From Tetrahymena elliotti 4EA (lineage: Eukaryota; Ciliophora; Oligohymenophorea; Hymenostomatida; Tetrahymenidae), in NCBI GenBank assembly GCA_000231825.2, contig JH720304.1, positions 1,257,068-1,321,067 of the forward strand: a stretch of 64,000 nucleotides of DNA, in the 5' to 3' direction. The notes below the pieces were generated by a model. The model was not told the DNA's origin. It did no database searches and worked only from the letters and a program-made list of their open reading frames with translations. This document shows, piece after piece, positions 11,898-24,233 of the stretch (position 1 is its first letter; every line of letters begins with the position of its first letter). The position numbers and the translations under genes are program-made.

Positions 11898-13194
11898 ATA
11901 AAATTTACGCGTCAACTAAATTTTTTTTTTTTTGAGATACTTGATTGTCAAGGAATATTGAAAATAATTTGAATAGTTTTTTGATGCATGATAATAAATA
12001 AAATTTAGTGTTATTTCTTGTTTAAAGTTTACTTGAAAAACATAATTCATCAAAAATAATTGAATGGTAAAAATTTATTTTATTTATTTAACTTACATAA
12101 AGTGGTTTAGTTAAAATATTTAGAAAATATATTTGAGGTCAGTTTTTATCCATATAATAAATTTTACCTTTTAATGAAAAAAAGCTAGTTTACACATTTT
12201 TAAAATTGGTGTTTATGAAAACTGCATCAAATTTAGCTTACAAAGTACATTAATTATGTTTTAATTAATATCATAAAGAAAATAAATGAAAAGAAAAATA
12301 GCAAAATTTTACCATAAATTAGCCTGATTTATTAAATAATTTAGCGATAAAAAGAAATTAACACATATTTAACAAGTATATGATTTTTGGTTACTTGCAA
12401 TTTTTTAAGCTATTCTAATGATTCGAATTATTCAATTTTTAGATTTTAGATTTTTTTTCAAATAATGAGATATCTTAATATTCCAATTACCAATTAGATA
12501 TTCATTTTTAAATTTGATGGAGAATTTATAATAAGAAAGTTATTTGTTCAAATTAAATGAATTTATCAAAATGATTAAAATTAAACCCAAATTATAAATT
12601 TAACTTACTTTAAATAATAACTTTTTAATTCAAGTGATTAATATCAACTCTATCATACCTCTAATTTTCTTAGTTAATACCTATAAAAATTAAATTTATC
12701 TTTTTCAATTTCTAAAAATTAATAACACTAAAATCCATCAAATTTTTTTTCTTTTTAGGTGCTAATTAAAGAGGATTTATAATTTAGTAAGCATTTTTTA
12801 CAATTTCTAAGATAATGACTAATAAATATGTCTGCTGGATTAAAAGAAAAATACCATAATTTCTTTTAATTTTTTAAAATAGTTATTCATATTTATTATG
12901 TGTATTGTTAATACGCCTTAAAGAGAAATACTAAATTAATATAAAAATTATTTTTTATATACCTAGAAACTTGTTACTCACACACAATAAAACTAAAGAA
13001 TAATTAGCTCATAGTTGGGAACGTTTGCTAGTTTGTAATATAACTTAGTAGTACGCATTTAATATCTAATTGAGCCCTTAGCTAATAGAAAATTTTTTGC
13101 GTGATAAAAGTAAAATTAAATTTAAATAAAATTATAATTTGAATTAATTTACACCAAATGCATTCTTAATCTCAATTTATCTATTAATTTATTC
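11898..13194. other. Spacer, probably with 5' exon of the next gene
   Basis: About 1.3 kb of AT-rich sequence. A possible first exon of the following gene starts with ATG 12814 ('MTNKYVCWIKRKIPQFLLIF'), but its junction to the 13195 exon was not resolved. Otherwise no feature was seen. Confidence 0.35.
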
Positions 13195-13691
13195 TTATAG
13201 ATTTGGATGAGAAATATTACAGACGAAACAAATTAATATCATACGTAAAATCATAGGCATATTATAATGAATCATAAGGAGTGATTTATCGCTACATGCA
13301 CCCAGAAAATATAGTTGTAGGATAAAATCAGTTTATTTGGATGATTTAACATATGGTTAAGCAAGGTACTTAGCGCTGCTTAAAGTTGCTGAATATATCA
13401 ACTACAGACATTATATCTGAGTTAGCATGGCAGACTTTCATTTAGTTTTCTGTGTTTTTGATTTGCAGCTTGATTGTGGATTACTTCAATTTGTGTAAAA
13501 ATGGAGTTGAATTATTATTTAACGCCATAGTAACTATTGTCATAGCAATAGCCATTTTTGATTTTCTGAATAAGAAGCATTCCTATATAAATGCTCAGTC
13601 TTTAGATAATGCTGTTAATTACGTCTCAAGAGTGCAATGCAGAGCAGGAATAACAATTTTTACTTAGAATATTGACTGTAAGATAAATTGA
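13195..13691 (+). CDS. Two-helix membrane protein, C-terminal exon(s); 5' end unresolved
   Basis: The frame opens after an acceptor (...TTCTTATAG, to 13200) or slightly upstream and runs to TGA 13689-13691, about 165 residues. It contains a polar stretch ('LDEKYYRRNKLISYVKSQ', 'VIYRYMHPENIVVGQNQF'), a conserved-looking Cys/Gln segment, and two membrane segments ('FIQFSVFLICSLIVDYF' and 'LLFNAIVTIVIAIAIFDFL'). A Cys-containing tail follows. No family was recognised. An additional exon-like stretch lies at about 13769-13950 ('LISWAGAIKRLRPQIKLIL'), with locally higher GC; if spliced, the true C-terminus would differ. The start codon is unresolved. Confidence 0.5.
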
Positions 13692-15185
13692 TTTTTATAT
13701 TCATTTAGATATTTTTTTAGTTTAAGAATATGTAATAGACAGTAATATTGATGCTTTTTTAATTAAAGTTTAATAGATTTGATTTCATGGGCGGGAGCAA
13801 TTAAAAGGTTGAGGCCACAAATTAAATTAATCTTAACCAATAATATATGTTGCTCAGTAGATTCAAGATAATTTATATAAAATAATACTAGTTAAAGTGA
13901 AGGAAAATTATTTATATCATTTATGTAATTTTTTAGTTTATGATGTATGCTTTTATTTAAGAATTCAATAATTTTCTTTTTTGACTTACATCTTTCATGT
14001 AATTTAGAATAAATAACAAAATTAAACATTTAAAAACAGCTAGTAATAATAATATTTAAATGTAAGTTTATTACTAATTTTCACAAAATATTTCTATTTC
14101 CAATAGAATTAGCAAAACTGACCCATTTTAATAATTTATTTAAGTATATCAAAAAGCGTTATCGATATGCTAAGCATTTTTGTTTGAATTGTTTTAAAAA
14201 AATGTTTTTTAAAATAGACTTGAAAATAATAAACCACAAATAAAAATGATTCAATGGATACTTTAATGATTCTTAAATTAGAAAAAAGAAATAATAAGAA
14301 TAGTTTTGTGCTTGCACTGTTTAATTACTTTCTAAAATATGAGGCTATTATTTTTTAATCAGTACTTTAGATTTAAAAAATTAAAAAATCCAATTTTAAA
14401 TACATACTATGACTCATTATTTAAGTAAGTTAATAGCCTTATAATCTTGTATACCCACATTTAATTATTTGAGGAAAGAAGACAAATTGATTAAAAATTT
14501 TCCCCCACATGCTCTTTACACAATCGCTAGAGAATAAAAGATTAATAATATTTGCTTGAATAAAAGAAAAATTGAGAGCAAGAAAGTGATTAAAACTAAT
14601 TTACTCATTTTTGAAGAAAAAATATTAAACTAAGTGAATATCTAATTCTGACAAAAACTTTTGTTAAAATCGAAGTTTCTCGAAATATAATAGAAAGTTA
14701 TAATGAAAAAAGTATAGAATGTATTTTATAAATTTATGTTTATTTATTCATTCAGTTTGGAAAAGACAAATATTGTTCATACTTTTTAATTTGTAAACCG
14801 AAGAATAAATAGGTGTAAAGAGAAACTTTTTGATTTAGAAAGAAAATAGAAAATTTAACTCTTGTAACTAAATTCTTGAGTAACTATTAATAATTAATTG
14901 GGTTTGTTTGTTTATTTGTTTATTTATTTATGGTTTTTCTTATTTTTTATCAAATCAAATTAATTGATTTACGATTGACATCAAATATATTGATATAAGA
15001 CAAATTAAAGAAGGAAAATAAAGTGGTTATGGAATATATTAATTTTTTAAACAAAAAATTTAGTAAAATACTAAAACAAATTAGAATCGTATTTATCAAA
15101 ATAAAAACAATAATTTTAAAATTTAAGGGCGATATCCAATAAACAAAATAAATCCATCATATTCAATTTCCTAAAAAACTATTGA
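13692..15185. other. Intergenic region with a possible stray exon
   Basis: A coding-like stretch with unusually high local GC sits at about 13780-13830 (see the preceding gene). The rest is AT-rich spacer with a (TTTR)n tract at about 14900-14932. Nothing else was seen. Confidence 0.4.
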
Positions 15186-15830
15186 ATGACAACCTTAGAT
15201 ATTTCAGAATCAAATAAAAAAGAAATTTGCCATGATTTGCTTGCATTTTTGAGTAATTATGAAATAAAAACCAAATCAAATACTAATGATAAGAATATCA
15301 AGTAATATTTATTGTATTACATTACAAATATTAAAAGAAAAAATTTTACTTAAATTAGATAGAGTGATAATGAAAAATAATCCTAAAGGGCAAACTAAAA
15401 AAATAAACAATGGCACAAGTTAAGCCAAAAACAGCTTACTAACTATTCTGTATTCCCTGTTGTGTAAGAAAAAGAATTTATGTGGGATAGTAGCCGTGAA
15501 AAGTAGTTGTGGTATAAGAATTTAGTGATTCCAACGATAAAAGTGTGTTTGCCATTTGAATAATCTGTAGAAAATTACTCTAAAATATTAGCTAGAATGA
15601 GATGTTTTAAATAATTAGAAAACAAAAACTTCTAAGAAGTAGAGTTATCAGGAGAGTTGGAATAGGAATTCAAGGAACAAAAGCCTCTTTTCTTCTCAGG
15701 CCTAAAATTCATTGAGACTACATTTATTTCTAGAGTAACAAATTTTTTCTATTATTTCTTCACTAAAAATACCAAAACAAGAACTAAAAAAATTTGTAAA
15801 TAAAAACCATACGCAGTAATTAATAATTGA
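15186..15830 (+). CDS. Unknown 214-residue protein
   Basis: A single exon from ATG 15186 to TGA 15828-15830 with many TAA/TAG-encoded glutamines. The N-terminus is acidic ('MTTLDISESNKKEICHDLL'). A basic, Gln-rich middle ('QKNKQWHKLSQKQLTNY') is followed by a well-mixed region that looks folded ('VVQEKEFMWDSSREKQLW', 'IPTIKVCLPFEQSVENYS'). It ends in an aromatic stretch ('RVTNFFYYFFTKN') and a basic tail. There is no signal peptide and no clear membrane span. The family was not recognised. The even codon use and the absence of TGA support a real gene. Confidence 0.6.
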
Positions 15831-16745
15831 AAAAAGAAAAATATTTTTATTATAAAATTTAAAATAATAAAAATCAGACATTTAAATAAAAAGATCAGTA
15901 AAAATTTGATTCCAAATCTTCATCCACTTTAAACAACTATTTTTGTAAATATTTACTTATTTACCAGCTATTTTTTTAAAATAAATATTTAAATAAAAAT
16001 GGTAAGAATTTACTGCATGATTTAGTTATACTTACAAAAATAAATAACTATCCAGAATTCAAGGAGTAATATTATTAGTTTATTTAATTTTATCATCAAT
16101 TAAGAAATATGATATTAAGTATTAAATATAACACATAGATCTATCATTAAATTATTCAACCAAAACTCATTCAATTAATTTATCTTCATCCAATTATCCA
16201 ATAATTCATTTAACTATGCACCTATAAATTCATTAATTTAATTATTTATTCATAGATTCAATAAGATTTGTTTTACAAATATAAATTTTTTAAAGTGTAA
16301 TTTAAATATGAAAATGATTAATTTGAAATAAGTTTTTGGTTGGAGTTAAAATATTTGGTAATAATTCAATGATTCTCTAAAAGGGAAGTTTTTTTACCTC
16401 TAATACTTTCGCAGATACAAAAAAGAGATTTTTTTTACTTTGATAAAATATAAAATAGAAGTAAAAGAAATAGATAGATTTGTATTTTTTAGTTTTTTTT
16501 GAGTGGATGAAAAGTTGATTTACTTTGAAATACAATAATTTCAAAATTTATTGCTGAGTAAACTTAAAATCAAAATTCTGATGTAAATGCACACACATGA
16601 ATTAAATAATACTTATTTACACAATCGCAAGCTAGCTAATCCTTATTTTTAATTAACAAAATAAATTAGAGTCTCAGTTTTTATCTTGTGCTAACTTTTG
16701 AAAGTATCTAATCAAGTAAATAGGAAAATACAATTTTAGCCAGTT
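15831..16745. other. AT-rich intergenic region
   Basis: About 0.9 kb without coding pattern, between two plus-strand genes. No repeat or structured RNA was recognised. It should contain the promoter of the next gene. Confidence 0.5.
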
Positions 16746-18967
16746 ATGTCAGTGATTCAATTTATGTTGAAGCAAGAAAGAAGAGCAGAAGATTTAGAGC
16801 TGAAGTAAATTAAAAACCTAATTTTTTTATTCTTTCATAAAATAAACCTAATATTTTGTTAAAAATAAAATATTTTATAAAAAGAAATTAACATCTAATT
16901 ATCTGGAAACATTTTCTCCTTCAGAAAAGCAAAGATAATAGATAACTCCAATTTAGAAAGGATGTAATTATATACAAGAAATAAAGGAGCTCTACTAGCT
17001 CAATTCATATTTAAACTCTCTTAAAGAGATGGAGGATGCAAAAATATCTCCCTTTATTTTGGCTCAATTATTTCCTAACATTATTAGAGTTTATATTAAC
17101 AATGTGTTCAAAATCTCAGAATAAAAAGTAAATATTTTTGTATTAAATATTACACTTTATATTGTTTACATAACATTATTGATTTATTGATTTTTAATAT
17201 TTTTCTTTTGGTAATTTAAATAAATTAGAATGAAATAATCCTTACAATACAACAGAGACTGAACAATAATTCTGCTTATTATCTCTAAACTAACGATAAC
17301 GATTAAAATGAATCAGATTGCATTATTCATTTATCAATATCTAAGTCAGTCCAAAATGAGCTGTTTCATCTGGTCGATTAAGTAAAAAGCACAAATTTAT
17401 TATTTTACTATTCTTAGCTTACACTTACTTTTGAAAAAAATAATGTTACATAATTTTTTGTTTAAATTACAACTGAATTAATTTACGACAACGGAGTGTG
17501 ATGATGATGGATTAATTTTTATTTGATTTAATGAAGAATAAATAAATCTAAATATAAAATTAAATTATTGTAAACAGCAACATAATCTTTTAACATAGAA
17601 ATTATCTAAAATTTTATCTTTTTAATTAACATTTGTAATGTTATACTAACTCATTCTTAATTATTATTTTTCTAAAATAGATTTAACAAAAGCTCATTAA
17701 ATATAAGCCTCAAACCCTCTCTTGCATATTTTAAAATAATTCTTACCTCAACTAAATGTACAAATAAATTAATAGCTCCAAATAAATTGCAAAGCTTATT
17801 GAAGAAAATTACAAAATTTTCAATTAAAAATCTGAATTGACACTCAAATTCTCTTAAGCTTAAAAAAGCATATCTAAGAATGAAGATTTCCTTAATCAAT
17901 TAGAAGAGAATAGGTCTAAAATTTAATACTCTTTCAAACAATTTTCTAAATAAGAAAATCAAACTTATTACAAATACACAACTTCTATCAATTTAAAAGA
18001 TTTTCCTCCCCTTGAACCTTTACTGACAAAAAAAGTTAAAGCCATCACGAATAAATCAAAATTGTAGAATTTTAATAGCAAAATATCTCAAAATGAATTT
18101 GAAGAAAAAGAAACATCCAAAGAATGTATCTTCAATAACAAATAATCAGAAAATGAAAAAAACACTTCAATTGTATCCACATAACAGATAAATTTTACTT
18201 CTCCATAGACTCAAGTACTCCAAATAGACTCAACCCCTTTAAAAATTTCTCTTTCTACTGAAGACTTTTGTACAAAATAAATTTCAAAAGAGTCACCAAA
18301 ATTTTCACAGAATTCATAGTATAATCCTTAATTTAATGTAAGCTAATCCTCTATTTACTATGCTGATGAATTATAATTATTAAACAAAGAATTTAATTAC
18401 ATATAAAATGTTCAAAACAGTAGCTCCTAAACCTTTAAGGAAGAAGAAAAAATAAATAAAATTACTTAGTTACCCATAAATATGGTCTAAAATTAAAATT
18501 AATATAATTACTATCAGTAAGCGAATTTAAGTAATTCAAATTATATTTATTAAAATGATATTCTCTCAAACATAAAAATTGATAGTCAAAAGGTAGCAGA
18601 AAACTAATTACCCAATTTATACCGATATAATTAGCTGCCAATTTAATAATAAATATAATACAATCATTTTAATCAATAATAAATCTCTCATCTATTCAGT
18701 AATGTATAAATAACATAACAATAACAATTGTATTTATATCAATAATAATAAAACAATTATTTATAAGAACTAAACATCTAATAATAAATTTATAATAATC
18801 AAAACACCATGAATAACATGAATGAATTAAACAAATAACAATTCTTCGGAACTGTAATGCCCTCATAACATACTCCTCATTAACTATTTTATAATAATAA
18901 CCAATAAATTTAAAACTTACATTAACCAAATTACATCAAATAACAATCAGCTTCTTTTTTCATTTGA
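16746..18967 (+). CDS. Gln/Asn-rich multi-exon protein, unknown function
   Basis: Exon 1 from ATG 16746 ('MSVIQFMLKQERRAEDLEL') ends at a GTAAAT donor (16805). Exon 2 reads 'IQEIKELYQLNSYLNSLKE' and '...FILAQLFPNIIRVYINNVF' and ends at 17127. Exon 3 starts at 17229 ('NEIILTIQQRLNNNSAYY') and is alpha/beta-like. A GTGTGA donor at 17496 and an acceptor ending 17680 would join it in phase 0 to a long Gln/Asn/Ser-rich tail running to TGA 18965-18967, with poly-Gln patches near 18740 and 18790. The ordered N-terminal part was not assigned to any family; the tail looks disordered and prion-like. If the last splice is wrong, exon 3 ends at TGA 17499-17501 and the tail is a separate gene. The exon 2 acceptor is uncertain (16924 or 16934). 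Confidence 0.5.
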
Positions 18968-20440
18968 AAATTTTTTGAGATTTCTCTCAAAAATTACTTA
19001 GTAAAATCTTATTCAAGAATATCAAGTATTTAATTTACATAATTTATTGTTTTCTATTTCAAAAACCTATTCATTAATTTATCTCATAATATATTAATCA
19101 TTACACTTAAATTATAATATTTCTAAGCAAAATTTTTTGATTAAATTAAATAAACATCAATTATTATGAATTACGAAAATTATCTTTTTAAATTTTAAAT
19201 TTATGTTCAAGTATATTTTTTGATTAAAATTATTCTACTTCTAGTAGGTCTTACGACAAATTTAAAAACATCATTTTTAACAGATAAAAGTTAATTTTGA
19301 CAAATATTATTTAAATTGTACTCAAATTTTTAATAGAAATGTCAAGAGTATAACTAAAAATCTCCCTTCTTAAAATAATTTATTGAATTTTTAACTAAAT
19401 GAACTATTGAAATAATATTTTCATAAAAAAAGATTTGAATTTAAATATAAGTAGACAGCATTAAAGGTAAAATAAGAAAATATTTATTTTTTTCTTTTAT
19501 CTCATTAAATAATTATCTGCTTCGCTGATCAAATTTATAAATTTATTATTAAAAAATATAAAATCAATTTTGATTCAATATGAATAGAATAGTTAGATCT
19601 AAATATTTTTTAAAGCCTGTAAAAAAAGTTAAAGAAAAAAATTTCTCTTTGTTTGCTTTTAAATACAAAGAATATGTTAAGATTCAATTATATACTTATT
19701 ATGATTTTAAAGAAAAAAATAAATTACAAAACACAAAAATTATTAATGATTTGAAGAAGAATAAATTTTGACTTTAGTAAATTTGATTAATAATTCATTC
19801 ATATATTTTTTGTTTGAACACAAATATCTTTTTAAGAAAAATTAAAAAGTTTTTTTTTTTTGCAATGAAGTTTAATTATTATTAAAAAATTTTATTAATT
19901 GAGAAAAAAAATAAAGCTGTATAAATTAATCAACTTGAATGATAAAATTAAAAAAGATGCTAAATAGAATAAAATGTATTTTGATAAAATGATTGATGAA
20001 TTGAAACATTATTTTTGAATAGAATTATCTCTATAAATAATGTTAAATTATAATTATGTGTATTGAGATGTTAAAAATTAAGGATATTGTAAGTTTATTT
20101 TGACTTACTCTTTTATTTTAAGAAGTAATATTGAGTGATAGAATAAAAAGTAATGTTAGATAGAAAAAAATTGATTAATATAAAATGAGACTGAGGAATT
20201 GAAAAAATGATTTTTTTTTTGAATAAAAATATTGATAAGCAAAAAATTAAATTACAGTTATTAACTAAATATAAATTATATAGAATTAAGTTATTTTCAT
20301 GTTTTGTCTTGATATTATTTTTAAAGGATTAAAAAGTACATTATTACTACTTAAATAATTTGTAATTGCTTGTCCTTAAGAGAATACATAAGACAAAAAC
20401 ATTTTTATTAAAATATTAAGAGTTTAGCTTGAAAAGTTTA
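18968..20440. other. Long AT-rich intergenic region
   Basis: About 1.5 kb between convergent genes. It holds one short ATG-started frame (listed separately) and otherwise only AT-rich low-complexity sequence. Confidence 0.5.
19580..19771 (+). CDS. Possible small basic protein (63 residues)
   Basis: An ATG-to-TGA frame of 63 residues, Lys-rich ('MNRIVRSKYFLKPVKKVKE'), without any TAA/TAG codon. It lies alone in a long AT-rich spacer and resembles no family I know. Chance is a serious alternative because AT-rich DNA yields Lys/Phe/Asn-rich open frames. Confidence 0.15.
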   Translation: MNRIVRSKYFLKPVKKVKEKNFSLFAFKYKEYVKIQLYTYYDFKEKNKLQNTKIINDLKKNKF

Positions 20441-23122
20441 TCACAATGAATCCAAAGCTTATTTAGCAAAATATTTAACATCATAATCTTAATCTTCGCA
20501 TAAACTTGTTAAAACTTTTTTTGCTTAATCCTTTTAATTGTAAAAATAACATTAAAATTTATTGATCTTGAAATAAACTTTACTTTTTCTTTAATTTAAG
20601 CACTAAGAGCTTTAAAACACTTGGCTACATTGAATCTAATATTAGCTACAGGATCTTTGCTGAGGGATATCAAAGCAGGAACAATATTTTTGTTTAAGTA
20701 GTCTGCATTGATTTATTTATTAGATTGCTGTTATTAAAAAATAGTAAATGATTTAATTAAAAGATCATTATTTAAAAAAACAATTAAGCAAATACTATTA
20801 TAATGAAGAGCAGAGTCTCACGATGTAAATAGTTTGTTTATTCTTTTAATGCTAAGACTTTTGGCATAATATTCTTCTCAATCCATTACCATGATATAGA
20901 TTGAATAATATTTTTAACAGATTAAACTGCTGATTCTCTATTTAATATTTTTTTAATTAAAATTCTGAAAGACATTATTAACTTAATTTTACCTAACTGC
21001 ATATACACGATCAGAAAGCCAGTCCATTAAAATTTTAATTATTTTATCATTCAAAAACTCCTATCCCTTTTTTTATAATTTTTAATAATTATTTCATTTC
21101 TTTTTTTATTAATATATTTTTTACCATTTCTTTAGCAAAGAAAGAAATAATTTCAATAGATGAAGATCTAATTCTCCAGTTTTTATCCTAAGCAAGGTCA
21201 GAAAGAGCAGGGACAATAGATTGTTAAAGAGTGTCAATACCAAGAACGTTAGTAATTTAGTTAAGTGATTTAAATAAGCTGATTCTAACTTCACTGTCTT
21301 CATCTTTTAAGAGTTAAAGTAATACAGGAAGAATCAAATTAACAGAATTATTCTTTCCAATGAATTAACTCAATCCCAAGAAGCCTTGAGCTAATGAATC
21401 TTTTTACAAATAATTATTTTTAATAAATTTATTCAAATAAAAGCTTCATTACTTCTAACGTAGTTTTATGTGTCAGATGAAAGAGTTTTAACAATAGGAA
21501 TTAATTTAGAGACAACCTCATCTGGTTCGATTTGTGCTCCAACAACAGAAAGCTTTGAAGCAGCTACTGATCTCAACTAATAATTTAATTGTTTTATAAT
21601 TAATTTAATGTAAATTAAAAGTTTTGATGTAATTACTTCGGGCTCTTAGTCTTCAAGATACTTAATGTAATTTCCAAAAATTAATCTTTTAAAGTCACTC
21701 TTACCAAGAGATTGGGTAACCTTTTTATTTTAAGAAATTAAAAATTTTATTTTTAGCCATTTCTGTTTTAAGTTAAATTACATCTTGGAGTTTCTCACAT
21801 AAATAGTATTTAATTCTCCATGATTTGTCTTCAGAGAGATTTTTGAGGTGTTGATGGATAATGCTATGATTTTTCTAATTTAAAATATTTAATTAAAAAA
21901 TTAGGCTGACTGGAATTTGAATATTATATTTACTTAAGTTCCTTCAGTTTTTAAATATCTAGCGCATGCATCAACCATATAAATACGAACAAAATCTTAT
22001 TCATCCTCAATATTTGTATTAATTATGCTTAAAACTACATCATCACTTTTAGGACATGCAACAGCAACAAAATCCTATTATTTATTATAAGTTTTATTTA
22101 TATTTATTTATTATATGTTTTAAAAGATATTTGCCTACTTTTAAATTTAAAGAGGCTTGTTTCTTGACTTGAGGAATTTGATCACGAGTAGCAGCTAGAT
22201 AGATTCTAGTATTAAAAGTATTAATTTTATTTAAATTCTAAAATGATTAATACTTACTTATTCAACTCTTATTGGAAGCTAGATGATACAGAAGTATAAA
22301 AAGAGGGAATTATCATGGTCAAAGGTCCCTTAGCTAAATAGTTTTCACTTTCATTCAATCTCTTAACCAAGTTTTGGAGAAGTTCTTCATTCTTTTTAAT
22401 ATCTATAACTTTGATCAATGAAATTAAGGTTTAGGCAGCCTTTTTTATTTATTTAGTAAAATTTTTGTTAACAACAAATCCAATTAACTCCGTAAATCAT
22501 CTCAAAAATTTGTTCAAATTACCTTATTTCTGACCGAACTTTCATCAACTTTGCATAAAGATTCTAACACTTAAAAGAGAACTACAGCATTTTAGTTACC
22601 TCCAACAAAGTCAATAAAATTTGATAAGCTTTCAGCTAAGGCAGTTAAAACCTCATCTTCATCTTCCATGAGCTCTTTAATTATATTTAAATGATTATTA
22701 ATAAGGCAAATTTAAATTTAAACACATGCTGTTGCTGCTGTTTATTTATGATAATTTGTTTATTTTTAAACAAAAAAGGAAAATTTCATCAACTCATTCA
22801 TTTCCTATCTGCATTTAAACTTTTACATTTCGATAGTTATTTATTAATCCTATCAATAAAAACATTATTCATCTTTATTTATCTCTTAATTGTCCATTAT
22901 AAACAGTGCTTTTAATAATAACAGTTTTTAATTAAGTAATTAATGTCTACCGTTCAAAAATGGAATTAGTTCCAAACGGGTACGCTCTGGTCCTAATGCG
23001 CTTGCTATTACATTTAAATTCTAAACAGAGAGCTATCTTTTACGAATATCTTCACTCTTTAAATCATCAATTAAAGTACTGACTGGAATACCAGTCTTGT
23101 TTTCTACAGTTTTTTTGCTCAT
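20441..23122 (-). CDS. Protein phosphatase 2A scaffold subunit A (HEAT repeats)
   Basis: This subunit is the rigid HEAT-repeat scaffold that holds the PP2A catalytic and regulatory subunits together. The start is ATG 23122, with N-terminal 'IPVSTLIDDLKSEDIRKR' and 'VIASALGPERTRLELIPFL' matching the first HEAT repeat of the family. The next exon continues 'DEVLTALAESLSNFIDFVGG' and 'ESLCKVDESSVRNK'. Later exons carry repeats ending in 'LISLSKDPVANIRFNVAKCF', and the last exon gives the family C-terminus 'EDQDYDVKYFAKQAL', followed by DSL and TGA 20441-20443. The gene has roughly ten exons with GT...AG introns of about 40-250 nt; the first intron (about 22690-22940) and last intron (about 20536-20590) were checked for frame. 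No truncation was noted. Confidence 0.93.
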
Positions 23123-24233
23123 TTGCTTGGTGATATTGCTTGTGTTTATCTTATTTGTATTAATTGATTTATATGAAACTTTGAATTTGATTGAAAGAAG
23201 GATTTTGATTTTTTTAATTAATTAATTAAATAAATTATTTATTTTCCTATAATATTTGGTTTCTCTTCTCCATTTAGTTAGTATTCATATTCAAAGTATA
23301 CAAAGTATATATAATATTTATAAATACACTATTTTTACTTATTTGTTTATTTATTGATTATTTTATTTACATAATACTGTATGTAGTAAAATCTCTGTTT
23401 ATTAAAAAACTATTGTTTATTCAAATCTCATTTATTTGAAATAGGTTATTAATAATCTTTTTATTCTTCTCTTCTTTATTGTCATATTCTATTGTACTTC
23501 ATTCTTTATTTTATTTTATTTTCTTCAAAAAACTCTAAAACTAAAAACACCTTAATTACATTTCAAACAAAATTTAAAAATTAATAAATTTTGAAGTAAT
23601 TTAATATTATATTTATCCATAAAAAACTGTATTTTCTGTTTTTACATCAAATTAACAAAAATTTATAATGACAATATTGTTGTAATTTATCTAATTCAAA
23701 ATGCTTTTGTTACTGTTAAATTTAGTTATTTCTATGAAAAAATTACTTCAGAATTGGCATCTACATTATCTAAATACTCAAATCTCTAGGATTTAACTCT
23801 TCAAATACGCAATTAAAAAATGGTAAATGCTTATTAAAATAAAAACTCTATGGAAAAGAAGTAGTAAATTTACTATTTAAATATTCATTTATCTAAATTT
23901 TGCATCTAAATGTTTATTTGATGATTCAAATTAAGCATGGTTTGTTTTATTTAGTATTTATTAGATTAAGGCGATGTTGAGATCTCAATATTTTTAATAA
24001 GGTCAGTTTAATCATAATACTAGATGCTTATAAAATTGATAATTAAACTTAAAATTTTTTATTTAAACGCGGAAAATGCATTATAAATTCTTTCAGTAAT
24101 TTAATTGAAATAATTATTAAATAGTTTCAATTTTTTGTATTTTTAAATTAATGAAAAAGTGCTTAAAAAAAACAAAATTAAGAATATTTTTTAGCTCAAA
24201 AAAATACATAAAAATATTTATTTTTAACAGTCT
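23123..24233. other. AT-rich intergenic region
   Basis: About 1.1 kb between two minus-strand genes, including TTAA and TTTA runs at about 23210-23245 and 23335-23365. No coding pattern or structure was seen. It should contain the PP2A-A promoter and the transporter 3' end. Confidence 0.5.

Noticed and set aside
14900..14932. (TTTR)n tract and similar TTTA runs at 36016-36045 and 63695-63716
   Set aside because: Short impure low-complexity runs typical of AT-rich spacers; not worth separate repeat entries.
22691..22915. Plus-strand frame of 74 codons
   Set aside because: It coincides with the first intron of the minus-strand PP2A-A gene, and its hydrophobic low-complexity composition matches AT-rich intron sequence.
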